From Xestospongia muta (lineage: Eukaryota > Porifera > Demospongiae > Haplosclerida > Petrosiidae): a DNA stretch of 64,000 bases. The stretch is from the NCBI GenBank assembly GCA_963693285.1, contig OY848917.1:6272118-6336117 (forward strand), in the 5' to 3' direction. The notes below the pieces were generated by a model. That model had not been told where the DNA came from and made no database searches. It saw only the letters and a program-made list of their open reading frames with translations. Below, piece after piece: positions 23,051-35,100 of this stretch (position 1 is the stretch's first letter; the number at the start of each line of letters is the position of its first letter). The translations under genes and the position numbers were made by a program.

Positions 23051-25304
23051 ATGAATAACAGACCGACTCCCTTGTCTTCAACAAAACAGGGATCATCCCG
23101 CCAACCCCCACCTCTACCACCAAAACCACAGCACAAAAAAAGAAAATGTTCAGTAAAATCAGAAACGTTATCTTCTGAAAGTATGCCACTATATGAACTT
23201 ACGGAAGATGTTCATGAAATAGTGAATCTGGCAAAGTTAGATTCAGAACCTATTCTGTTAAGCAGATTTGTCGAGAAGACTAGTGATTTTCCTGTGACTG
23301 TAGCAATGAAAGAATCATTATATGGTATTTGTGGGGATTGGTCGCTATTTGAAGGGCAGTTATTGAACATTCATTTTCAAAAAGAGACAGAAGTTGTGTC
23401 TGTTGAAATTGATGGAGGAGCTCAGTACATTGTTCCACTAAACTCCACACTACAATGTAGTATCTTGTATGATCCTTTAACGAACATCGAGTTAGCTAAA
23501 ATGGGTTTCGATTTTCAAAATGTTCTTGGTATTATAGAAGCTAAGCCAATGCCTAAAGTAGTTGCTGTCACAGTTGATTGTTCACCAGTGACTAAAGGTG
23601 AAATATTGGTGATTAAGAATGTTCAATACCAAGAGAATAATAGTGAAAAGAAACAATTACTTTGCTTTTCTGTCAAGACAGGAACTGAGAAATGGCTAAA
23701 TGAAGATTGTGAGGGTTGTTTCACAACAGAAGCTGATTTCATTAAACTTTATCTATCAGAATTAATTCCTCATGTATCTCTACCAATAAAAGCTACTTTC
23801 TTTGACTCAAGAGAGACAGGGATTTCATTACCTTTAAATGTACATGTTGGGCCTTGTATAATAGATCATCATCGCATAGAGAAATCTATTATTACTTCAG
23901 TTAACTTGTCCGAGTGTTTGCAGAACGAAAGTCCTTCTTCTTCGAGCATAGAAGTGATTGAAATATTGCTAATGAATGTAAGCATTACTGTGCAGGAAGT
24001 GAATGTTTCATATATGAAGAAACAAGAAGTAGCAAGACAAACAGATCAACTCTCTCAAGAGTTTTTGCCATCACTAGTTGATAGAGTTATAATTGATCTC
24101 TCTCCAACAAAAAATGCTGTGCAGACAAAGCTCTTTAAAGCAGTTCAACGTAATTGGACAAAGCAAACACCACAAAAGATACTTACTTCACAATCCAGGC
24201 CATTGTGCAAGGCACTAATGATTCAGCAGGATGCCTACAATGATGATGAAGTATACACTATACCTCAAGGCCAGGCAATAAAAAGAGAATTAATCTCTAA
24301 CCAATTGGATGAAGAAATATACGATTTACCTAAAAAACAAACACTCAAAACAGAATCTATGACATGTACAAACCATTTATGTCAAACAGCACTTCAACAA
24401 TCAAACAGCCTCCAAGAATATACTACTTTATCTCTTCCTACTATTGATGCTAGACATCATTACCAACCCCTCCGCATATTATCAGATTCTTCATTAGAGA
24501 CCTGTCCATCTCCAACTCAGTCACACTACAATAATGTTCTTGATCAAACTATAACTTCATCATTGCCTCAAATTTCCAATTCTACAGAACATCCAAATGT
24601 TACTATGGAGCAATCTTTTGCTTACGACTATGTCAACTTATCAGTAAAAACGTTGCATGTGGAGGAGTTCGAGTCTTTGAAGCAACAAGTATCTCAGTTG
24701 TTTAAGACTTGCAAAGAACTCATGCTTCAAATAATGTCTCTAAAAAATCAGCTAACTTGTAAGTTGACATCTGTAACATTCTCTCATTTTGAAAAACTGT
24801 AATTATATATACAGTATAAGTTCATCATTATCCAAATGTCTATACTTTATAGTTCCTGATCATGACATCAAAAATGAAAGACCTAGCACTAACCCTATAA
24901 GTCGTGGTGATAGCGAAACTTCTTTAGACACACACAGTCCTGTGGATTATAACATAGTTGCACAAAATCGTCAAAAATTAGCTGCTTATAGCTGTAGCAA
25001 GGTAGAATAACTAATATTCACTTTAACTTTAGTGGGATCTTTGGTCCAGTGTACATATATTATTATAGTATGCACAATGAAGTGTGGACTTTCTCCTACT
25101 TACTTTCTACAGGTCTTGCAACTACTTGATGTGTTAGGTATGGGTCAGTACAAAGCAATGTTTGATAAAGAAAAGATTACTGGTTCACTCTTGCTAGACT
25201 TGGATGAGTCTATACTTGAACAAGAACTGGGAATGGTGTCAAAGATACATCGGCTGAAAATTATGCGATTATTGGATGGTCGACAAGCACTTGCTGATAT
25301 ATAA
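23051..25304 (+). CDS. Gene G: CABIT-SAM adaptor protein, 3 main exons, 682 aa
   Basis: Coding exons are 23051-24758, 24853-25001 and 25113-25304, with phases 1 and 0. The ATG lies two bases after an acceptor (TTTTGTAG|GA). Residues 17-26 or so hold RQPPPLPPKPQ, an SH3-ligand motif. CABIT follows at about 75-350, with core LLCFS and CEGCFTTE. The tail is richer in tyrosine motifs than F: EVYTIPQ and EIYDLPKK are YxxP sites (Crk/Nck SH2 type), and YDYVNLSVK holds a YxN site in the position equivalent to DEYANLSKK of F. The linker exon ends YSCSK as in F. SAM is VLQLLDVLGMGQYKAMF to LLDGRQALADI. F and G are a pair duplicated head to tail. Tails and linkers have diverged far more than the CABIT first half and SAM. 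Confidence 0.9.
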
Positions 25305-27784
25305 AAGGAAACAATCTTTAAATATATATAATTAAATATTTGTTTTATTGTGAACTCATAAACACAGTCTATTTATATAACAGGAAGCTTTTGTAAGCTG
25401 TTACAACATTACAGTGGGCTGGGTCATTACACACCTTCGTACAAAACTATTTATTTTTAAGCTTATTCCAAGGTGCGGCTGTCTAACATCTATTTCAAGG
25501 CAAAAACCTGAGTGGCGAACAAGAGAAAGGATCTTCTGACGGGGTAGCTAACTTCCAGCGTGATTGGTGAGTTAATTCACAATTGTCCTTAGAATGACAG
25601 CTAGCTTATTCATGTTGAGTAGGCTACTGACGTTTAAAAGTTTTGTTATCTTTGTAATGTTTCTATCTTGGAGCGACCACATAACATTTTAATCCAGGTC
25701 TGTGTGTTACAGTGATGTCTCATTGTTTAACAGTTATTACTTGTGTAGCTGGCTTCTTCTAATTTATATATACATTCCTTATATTGTCTATAATTATATA
25801 GAGCAGGTCTACAGTTAAACAAAGAGAGAATTTAGATATTTAGGAATGACTGCTATATACTACTAGTAATGCTGTTAAGAATACATACACCAGAATTTTG
25901 CATATTTTTATTGTTTGTTTTCATTCAAGTTATTGTAAACATAAGCCTAGATCATATGCTTTTCATCCAGTGGCATGATCGATATTAGGTGAAGTAATGG
26001 CAAACATTGCTGTCTACTAAAATGCCATTCGTGTGCAGTAGATTTTATACACAAGGCTTTTGTGCCAGTGATACGTCATGCATACAGACTTTATTTATGT
26101 CTTTTAGATTTTAGAGCTATTCTCCCACAATTTACTATAATTACATTTAACCTCTTAGAATACTTAAATAGTATCAAATGTCTGAAGCTATAACATGACT
26201 GTCGTAGTGGTCACATTAAGGTGGTATGAGACTTGAATTTGTTAGTGTATTATGTGTGCCTATCTGTAACAAGAACATCATTTGAAATTACTACAAGATT
26301 CCTTTCAGTCTTGTGTGAGAAAGTATGTGAGTTGTCGTCCAAACTTCCTTACTTTGACTACATACCTAATAAACTTGATATCTGGCAAAATGTTTCTCTA
26401 TTGATAAACTAAATTATTCTATTGAATGCATATAAAAAGACTGGATCAATAATGCCTCTCTTTAGGCCATACTCTTTTCATGGAGAATGCAAGGATTGTT
26501 TGTGTTAAATTGTTATTATTAGCTTTAAGATCCACATTGAGTAATGCCTGCACCTATATTAACCTTTTTATTGAGAATAGACCTTGCATAATATGTAGTC
26601 ATTACAAAGTTATTGGACTCAATAGATTGAAATAAGGTACAGTATCAGTTTATTAATAATTATACACTACTTTTATAATTGTTCTTTAACTTCAATTATT
26701 TAAACCTTTTGTCAAAAAGTAACAAGTTTTGAAGTTGCCATCTTTGAATTATACTGTTGTTGTTGTTATTTATTGGTCAACATTTTCACTGAGTAGCATT
26801 TTGATGTGTTAAGTTAATAATTATTGACAATTTTGTATAGTCAAAATTTGCTCTAGACTAATCTACAAGAGTTTCAGAGCTCAGTGTTGCTTTTAGATGA
26901 ATAGTTTTATAAACATTTTTGTTTGTTCTGATAGCTGAAAGTCATCATTGTGTAGAGTAGACGTCACTCAAGACACATTTCAATAAAAATAGTATAGTTT
27001 TATACTATTAAGCTATGTAAAATTTAGACCAAATGCACATAAAATGTATGGAGGCTTTCTATACTAAATCCATTACTAAATTTGAGTATAAGATCAGAAC
27101 TTTATTGTTTATGGGAAAAATTGTGAACTGACAATGCTTACCTGGTCCATAGAATGTGGTATGTCAACTGTTATATATCATAGCTTACTTAATAATTATA
27201 AGACCAATAGTAGTGTAATGTGTATCTGTACTCACTAATTTTAGATGGCCTATTGATAGCCTTGAGACTTATTTATCTATGATGTACATGCTAAAGAAGC
27301 CTTGTCAACTCTAGCATTAAATATATGAACATAATTATATTAATGTACTCTGAGCTATACAAATAGAACAGATTAGCTACCTTGTCATTTATGTACATGT
27401 AAATACAGTTATAAGTGCTAATTTGTGAGATAGTTGCCTTCACTAACTTCTAATATGGACTATGAATAGATTTTGTCAGTATCTACAGTCTACACGTCTC
27501 TTCATAACCTGCTATCTTTTTGTGGTTATGATAAACTCCTATCTGCTTACTTGGGTCACATTTTGTTTAGATAATAGAGCATACAATACAGACATTGCAA
27601 TGATCTGTAAGGTTGAGTGATTTTATTAAAAATTTATATTATGCTACAAGTAAATTCACAAGTCTAGATTTCATGGTTTACGATAACACACTTCATGCTG
27701 ACATGATTGTACATACACAACTATGTTTTTATTCCCATTAGAGTTGTGGGCTGTGCTAATGATTGTATTATCTATTATTATGAG

Positions 27785-27885
27785 CACTATACCAACACAC
27801 TAGTACTTATAATGATTAACAGGCATTGCTGACATAACACTTATGTCAGCACTGCCTGTATGGTGTGTTCAGTATAGATAAGAAT
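27785..27885. repeat. Imperfect foldback with a tight inner hairpin
   Basis: The inner arms 27,820-27,837 (CAGGCATTGCTGACATAA) and 27,841-27,858 pair over 18 bases with one mismatch and a 3-nt loop. Outer arms (CTATACCAACACAC at the left, the complement of CTATACTGAACACACC at the right) extend the symmetry. A small MITE is the likeliest explanation. A small-RNA precursor is possible but the terminal loop is very short. Confidence 0.45.
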
Positions 27886-28682
27886 GATTATGAAGTAAAA
27901 TATTAAAATGGAGTTTATAAGTGTAGTGGTTATAATAATGATCGTATTCTCAATAATATTCACATGAATTACAAAGATACAACGATATTTTGATTAGATA
28001 TACTGAACTATAGTTTGTATAACCTGGCTTTGAAATAAGAATATTACCTAGTAAATGATTGACATACAAGTGTATATTACATAATTGTGATATATATTAT
28101 ATAATCGTATAGCGTGTATTATCTACACAGTGTATTAGCACTAAAGGTATATCCAATCCAAAAACTTATTTTTGCAACTTTCATTATTGCCAATATAAAT
28201 ATGAGATTAAGACAACACTACATGTGGTAATATATCATTTGACCATAGAGAGTATGTATGTGTGGTAGTATTGGCACACATTGACTATAACTCTATATAT
28301 AAAACCTACACTTGTTCATTGAGCCAATATTTAATTTTGTTTGTGGTTATATGCTAGTTCTCATTGGTAGGAGATGCCAATTAAGCAAAATTACTGCTAT
28401 ATGAATTTTAAATTCACTTACCTGTTTTACTAGTTTGACCATCAAGGAAGTGCCTGAGCAGTTGGTTTGTAGGCATAATTATTAATTTTAACATCAAAGA
28501 GATTCTAGTATCATAGTACACATGAGTAATTTCATACAAATGATGGTTGTGTAGAGGAAGCGCAGGTGCATCAGAAAAGTGAGGACATCCTCTGTATTAT
28601 CATTTTTATGTTTTCTGATATTGATGTGGTGTTTAATTAATATAATTTTGTTTAGTTGTATATGCATTTCACGGATAATGAA

Positions 28683-28829
28683 ACTTAGTACAGTACAATA
28701 TAAACTTAGTACTGTGCAATATAGTCTTAGTACTGTGCAATATAATCTTAGTACTGTGCAATATAATCTTAGTACTGTGCAATATAAGCTTAGTACTATG
28801 CAATATAAACTTAGTACTGTGCAATATAA
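28683..28829. repeat. Minisatellite, 21-bp unit x 7
   Basis: Seven head-to-tail copies of a unit of the form ACTTAGTACTGTGCAATATAA with single-base variants. Because 21 is a multiple of three, one frame is open through all copies and gives LSTVQY(K/S/N) heptapeptide repeats. I regard that frame as non-coding. It lies in the probable first intron of gene H. Confidence 0.9.
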
Positions 28830-30373
28830 TTGTTATATGCTATAGAGTCAATGAAGTGATATCATCACTCCAGTCAATGTTAAATCAAGGATAGAGAGAG
28901 AACTTCACTGTATTAGAAGTGATATATGCTATAACATACAATTCACAATAGTATATGGAATATTGGTCATCACAAATTTGGGTGAAATGACATAAATTCA
29001 TAATCAAGCAATAATGTATAGTGTAGCTTCATCAAATACATCTATATCTACATATAGCTAAAAATACAGGTGGCTTTTCTTAGTTTATATACTTGTTAAG
29101 GTTTCACTATTAAAGTTTATAAGTGCTTGACTCCCTCTACTCTACCACACTAGTTTTATTGTGGTAACCAGTAATTTGTTTTATTGAGTGGATTTGTATT
29201 TTATTGTCAATTGTAATTTTACTGCTATGAAGTTTAAATTTGGATTAGTTTTAAGCCAACTGATGTGTAACAATCCTGATAAACTACACAATATAAATAG
29301 CCATATCCATGACCTAAGGGAATGGCTTGTCATGAAAGTCAATACTACAGTCTTATAATCTAAGCACAATGGGGAAGTGTTATAGTGTTTATAATTTGAA
29401 AACGTATATTGGCAGGAGGTTTTTCTGTCATTATGCATTCCTGGTTTGGACCATTATATAGACCAGGTTTGCAAGCAATAGCACCTCCATTTTCATCATA
29501 CTCTTGTCTATAGTCTTTAGAATGATGTGAATCAGACATACAAATTAATACTTTGTGCACTTTGCATCATTTTAAATATGATTGCTATGCATACACTTAG
29601 TATAATACTACTCTCAGTTGCTTACAAGTTTTGTTTGCATTTCCATGTTATGTTGTTAAACAGTGTTGGTTTTCACATTACAGACAGTTGTTTTTGTCAT
29701 TTGTCTAACTAAACAATCATGTCAATAATGTTTGTCCATATTGAATTGTGACCATTTCCAATACATTAAATGTTACAGAATTTTAAAAACTGTTTAGTAT
29801 TTTCTTAAAATACAAAGTTTTCAATGGCATATTAATATAGATTGTTGACTGGTTTTGTAGCCAGTGGTTCTTCATTTTCCATAGCACAATTGGTCTCAGC
29901 AATTCCTGTCTTGGGCATCTTTCTTTCACATATAATCTGATGAATGACATATATATCACCTATTAGTGCTCATAATTGAGTTATTGTTAAGACATTGTTA
30001 TTAATTAAGGTAAAATTACTTTAATGTAATTATATTAACATAATTAAATGTGTGAGTACATTTGACGTGAGTTGTGGTTTGGAACTGTCTTCATTATGTA
30101 TCATGTCTTTGACAATAGAGTGGGTGTATTACTCTAGTAGTATTTAGTGATAGAGCCTTTGACTCAGTCTATGTAATATCTCATTTTGTTTCTTTTTTGT
30201 TTCTTTAATGTAATGTTTCACAAATAGGTAATCCATTATGGCTTATAAATAACAACAACATGTCAGCTGAAAAAGTAAATGCGTGTATGTGTGTGAGCTT
30301 TAGCTTGCCAGATAAAAGAGATGAAGAACATCTGATGAGATTGTAGTTTGTGTATTTAAAAAGAACACTATGC

Positions 30374-30579
30374 GATCTGATTTGCAATAAATGACCGCTT
30401 TAGACAAAACATTTGTGAGCTGATTTGTGAAAAAGGACCACTGTTAAAACACCTCAAAAAACAGTTTTATATACATAATATAGCTACAATGATTAGCTGT
30501 GCATATATAGTAACTGTATAGTAACTATATAGTAACAAATGTTTTGCCAGAAGTGGTCCCTTATTACAAATCAGGTCAC
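30374..30579. repeat. MITE-like element with long inverted ends
   Basis: The left end (30,374-30,415, GATCTGATTTGCAATAA to ACAAAACATTTG) is matched in inverse by 30,537-30,579 (CAAATGTTTTGCCAGAAG to AATCAGGTC) with scattered mismatches. The centre is about 120 bp and includes a third, direct partial copy of the end (GAGCTGATTTGTGAAAAAGG at about 30,417). No coding capacity. Target-site duplication is not clear. Confidence 0.6.
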
Positions 30580-32177
30580 ATATGAAAATTTAGTTATAGT
30601 TTGTTTGCATAATGTTTGGCATATTCTCTATGAACTGTTTGTTAGTGGCTACTAGTAGACTAACTATTGTGCTGCTAACTAAAAACCTTGTGTACAGTCT
30701 ATATAGTATTTAGTGTGTCCTTGTTGTTTGACAAATTCATTCAAGTGATATTCTTGCCATCAGGTTAGTAGTTAATTGTTGTCTGTTGGCATTGTTTTGA
30801 TCATTGCAGTCAATATTTGTGTTCTAGATAACATTACAAAGCTATCTGTTGTCATATAATGTAATAATGATGATTCCATATAGTGCAAAGACCAAGGCAA
30901 CTAGATCTTGATTTATCAAGCAATTCTTGTTCTTAAAACTGGTTTTATGATCTGGCTATCTAAACTAGCCTACCCACTCTCTTGGCCAATTTAGAAATCT
31001 TATACCTTTTTAGCAGAAATTAAATTATGCTATACCACAAAGTAATTTATGTTCCTGTTCTTTGATAGAAGTGTGTCCAGGTGTGTTTAGATAAGGTTGC
31101 CTAGTTACATGTAGTAGTTGCCCTAGTTAATGTTTATGTGGCAAGCCATAGTTTTTATACTCTTTAGACAGTTAGTATGTGGCTGCTTGTAGACTGATGT
31201 CTCCAAAGATATCAATTTTATTGTAACTATTAGATTGGAGTAATGCTTAATGAGGTGAGAGTAAGTGGTGTAAATATACACTAGAGAGAACATTGGTATC
31301 CAACTGTTCATTGATTTTATTGGTCAGTCTCTTGTTGTTGTCTTAGTTAAGATCATTACAATATTAACAACTGCTATATTACTACTTTCTCTATAGCTAG
31401 TAAACTTTGTAGTACATTATTCCTTTTTACACATTATTAATAAGTTTTAATATAGTAAAGTGTAACACTATAGTTGTTTACTTGTGGCTTACGATACCGT
31501 ACTGAATACAGCTACTGTACTTTGCTAGTGAGCTAGTTCTAGACCTTTTCCTGGGCATAACACACAGTTATGATCTCAGTAATATAGCTCATATCATAGT
31601 GGTGATTTAGCACATATTTTAGAGGTTACTGAGGATATCATATACATGTTTGCACATTGAAGATCATGTACATATTGGTGTATAGAAAATGCTTGATATT
31701 TAAAAAAAATTGTACACAATAACACATGAATATTTTACTCATAAAAATTTTACAACAAAATTATCATTATTAGTTTATAGAAGTGTATAAGTAATTTGAA
31801 GCAAAGACAACGAGTATGGACCTTATCAGATGTGAAAATAGCATTACTACTTCATCCTTTGCTATCTATATGTATCTCTTCTTTTTTCGAAACCTTCTAC
31901 GCATGATTGACTTTCATATTTGTATCTCAGATTTGTTTGTGGACATGGTAGCCTTATATTCATCAATTTCCTTAATGTCAATCTATTAAAAGGCAAAACA
32001 AGCTAAAATTTTGTAAACACCTTGTTTGTACAAACAGTTTACCTGATGAATAATTAAAAGAAATATTAATAATATGTTAACTTTAAAAGTATTTTTATTG
32101 ATTTTTTCAGTTACTTTGTCTGACCTTATCTATAATTTAATATATTTATCTCTCGTCTTTCTCATTCTAGAATTGCA

Positions 32178-35100
32178 ATGATTCCTTCTAAACCTCCTCC
32201 TAATCCCAAACCTTATCACCTTAAAAGGAAATCAGATGCTACCTCATCTCCAATGTTGCCAACAAGAACCAAAACAGACCAAGTTGCTGATAAACCTCCT
32301 CCTCCACTCACTCCTCCCCCTAATATTAACAAGCTTCATAGAGTATCTACTAATGATGACTATTATATTGACATGAATGGAACGAATGGTCCTGTTCTAC
32401 CTCCACGTACAATACTACGTGAATATCCTCATGAAATTGTCCAAGGTAAAAATTACAATAACTATAGCCTTACTATAAATTTATATAATATTTGCTGTTC
32501 CTAAGATACTTTGTACTTTGTTATGAGAAAAGGTTTCTTTATTTTCTCAACGATTATTGTCTTTTGTGTTATTGGAGTACTTCTGAATGTTAGCTATTTA
32601 GTAACTTAAATAACATACTAAAAATAAATACAATCATACTAAATGTATTAATAATGTATGAATAAGGATTTTAATAAAACTATACAACAAACACTAATGT
32701 TTTGAATGCCTGACTAAATTATTGATACTAAGATAGTTTATAGGATTTGTTAGGTGGTTGTTTCAATTTATAAAGCTAAAGTCTCTGTATCTTTTATCGA
32801 TTGCTCAAACTACATAATCCAAAGTTGTGTAGTAGCAAATTAAATTATATTTTTGTAGTGTGTGTCAATAGTAACTATCTGCATTTGTATTTTATTTTGT
32901 TGACCTAGAAAATTACTCACAACATTATACTAAGCAGGTTCATACATCAAATTCATGCTGGGTTTAGAGCATACTACGTCATTGACGTGCATATTTAGAT
33001 ACATGGACAGCCAATTTTAAAAATGGCTAGAGTTAAAATACTTTTTGATTATAACATCTAAGTGTTGCTGTGATACTGATAACTGAATAGCAAATGGATT
33101 TTATATTACATGCATATATTATCCATTTATATTAAATATAATGCTTAATTTGTATTAAAGAGTGTCATATAAATAAATGTACGACAGTTTGTCATTTTTC
33201 TAGGTTCACCTCTTCAAGCATTTATTGATGCCAACGCTAAAAACTTCCCTGTTAAAGCTAATGTAGATACTGGTCTCTATGGTCCAATGTCAGATTCTTC
33301 ACTCTATCAAGAGAAAGTTAGCTTTCACTTTGAAATGAAAATGAAAGTATTGTCTGGAACTATTGAAAGAGCAGGGACATATCATATTCCTCTTTGTTCA
33401 TCAATCCACTTCAGTCTGTTACACAATCCTACAGATAATATTCAACAAGCTATGTTGGGCCATTATTATGAGACTGTGGGTCATATATTAGCTCAACCAG
33501 CTCACAACAGGCCCAAGGTAAGCCATATTATTTGAATTGATTTGTGGTTTGTTTAGATGTAGTACAACTATTTTGTCTAATAGTATTCCAAGAAAACAAT
33601 TTATAACTAATTACTAAGTTGTCAAACATCTTGTCTAGTGACGTATACTTTTTGAGATACTATTTGTTGAAATGCAACAAGAAGCATTTGTGAAAGGTCA
33701 TATTGAAACATGAACTTTAGATTTAGGTTAAAGCCTGTAATTACCTCTTTAAGGTGTATTGGCAAATTTTTAATTTTGTGATTTTAATCAACTCATGTAT
33801 TCACATAATTGACCCAATAACTATGGAGACATGCGAGGCAGAGAGTTATATATGAAGCCATCCTTTTTACAAAAATGTGTAGCAATGGGATAGCTAACAC
33901 AAACTATTAAATGTCTATTAGCTAGGATTTCAGTAAGCACTTCAACTAAATGCTACTTCTGCTATCTACGTTGTACATGTAGACACATATGTACATCACT
34001 TTGGCTACGAATCCCATTGATCAACTAGAACATGACCTTTGCTTGACCCTTGAGGATCCACACTAGAATAAATTGAGTACATTATATTGCTATAGTATTC
34101 AAAGTGCTCACTAGTTTTATTATTACAAATTTGTTTATATTATATTTGACACATATCGAAACAGCTGTTAGCTCATAATAACTTAAGTAATGCACATACA
34201 TATATATATGTATGTGTGTGTGTGTGTGTGTCTTTTGTCTGTTTTGTAGTTATTCAATGACTTTGTCATAAAGAGTATTAAGTCATACACAGATTATGCT
34301 GTAGATTGTAAGATATTGTCAAAGATTGAACATTAAAATGAACCTAGTCCTTAATGCATGTGTAGTTGCTCCACTTATCACATATATTACTTATTTATTT
34401 GATACTAGGTTGTTTGTGCAACTCGATCTATTTCTGGAACAAACTCAGAATCATCAGTTCAACACGGTGACATCTTACTTGTTAGTCCACGTGTGCATAC
34501 AAGGACATTTAAACAAGGCAAATTCCTCAAATGCGTTCATGCTACAACAGGCGAAGTCAAAATGCTACATGAAAACTGCTTGGGTGGTTTTACAACTCAA
34601 CCAGACAGTATCAAAATGCTTCTTAAAGATTTCTGGGGTCACAAATACTGCCCTATACCACTCAAAGTTGTAGTGCATCATTCTTTGCCACAAGTTGTGC
34701 TACCACAATGCATCGTCATGACGTTAACAAACGAAGTTTGGGAGGACTCGATTATTGCTACTCACGAAGCCTCCAATTACAATTCAATCTCCAAAACTGA
34801 CCCAACACATGGCAAAAATATCCACACATTACGAATCCTAAAAGATGTAGGAATATTGGTGATCACTGACAACACAGAGGACGAAGCCGGAGATCTTTTA
34901 GAACTACGTCAACAAACACATGACCTCTTTACTGAGTTTACTTTGAGTCGAGTCCATCAACACTTATTTGTTGATGACCCAGTATGGCCTAACTTTGAGG
35001 AAGTACAATCTATGTTCTATAAGAACGTTTTACTTGATGCTCCTCGTGAGTTTGTTCAATTAAAGAAACCTGATTTCGCATTTAAAACTTTCAAACGTCA

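Larger units (their letters stand above)
25305..32177 (+). other. Long non-coding stretch: 3' flank of G, probable 5' exon and first intron of H
   Basis: 6.9 kb with no recognisable protein gene. At about 25,430-25,566 the sequence becomes more GC-rich and ends in a good donor (GTGATTG|GTGAGTT). This looks like a non-coding first exon and promoter for gene H, whose coding start follows an acceptor at 32,170. If so, the intron is about 6.6 kb, far longer than others here. Within it are a foldback at about 27,785-27,885, a 21-bp minisatellite at 28,683-28,829 and a foldback element at 30,374-30,579. ORFs of 60-88 codons in this stretch are not supported as genes. Confidence 0.45.

Noticed and set aside
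28683..28829. CRISPR-like regular repeats
   Set aside because: Units are directly adjacent without spacers, and the DNA is from a eukaryote.
28579..28845. 88-codon ORF with a hydrophobic start and LSTVQY repeats
   Set aside because: The repeats are a 21-bp minisatellite kept open by its unit length. The rest has no family features.
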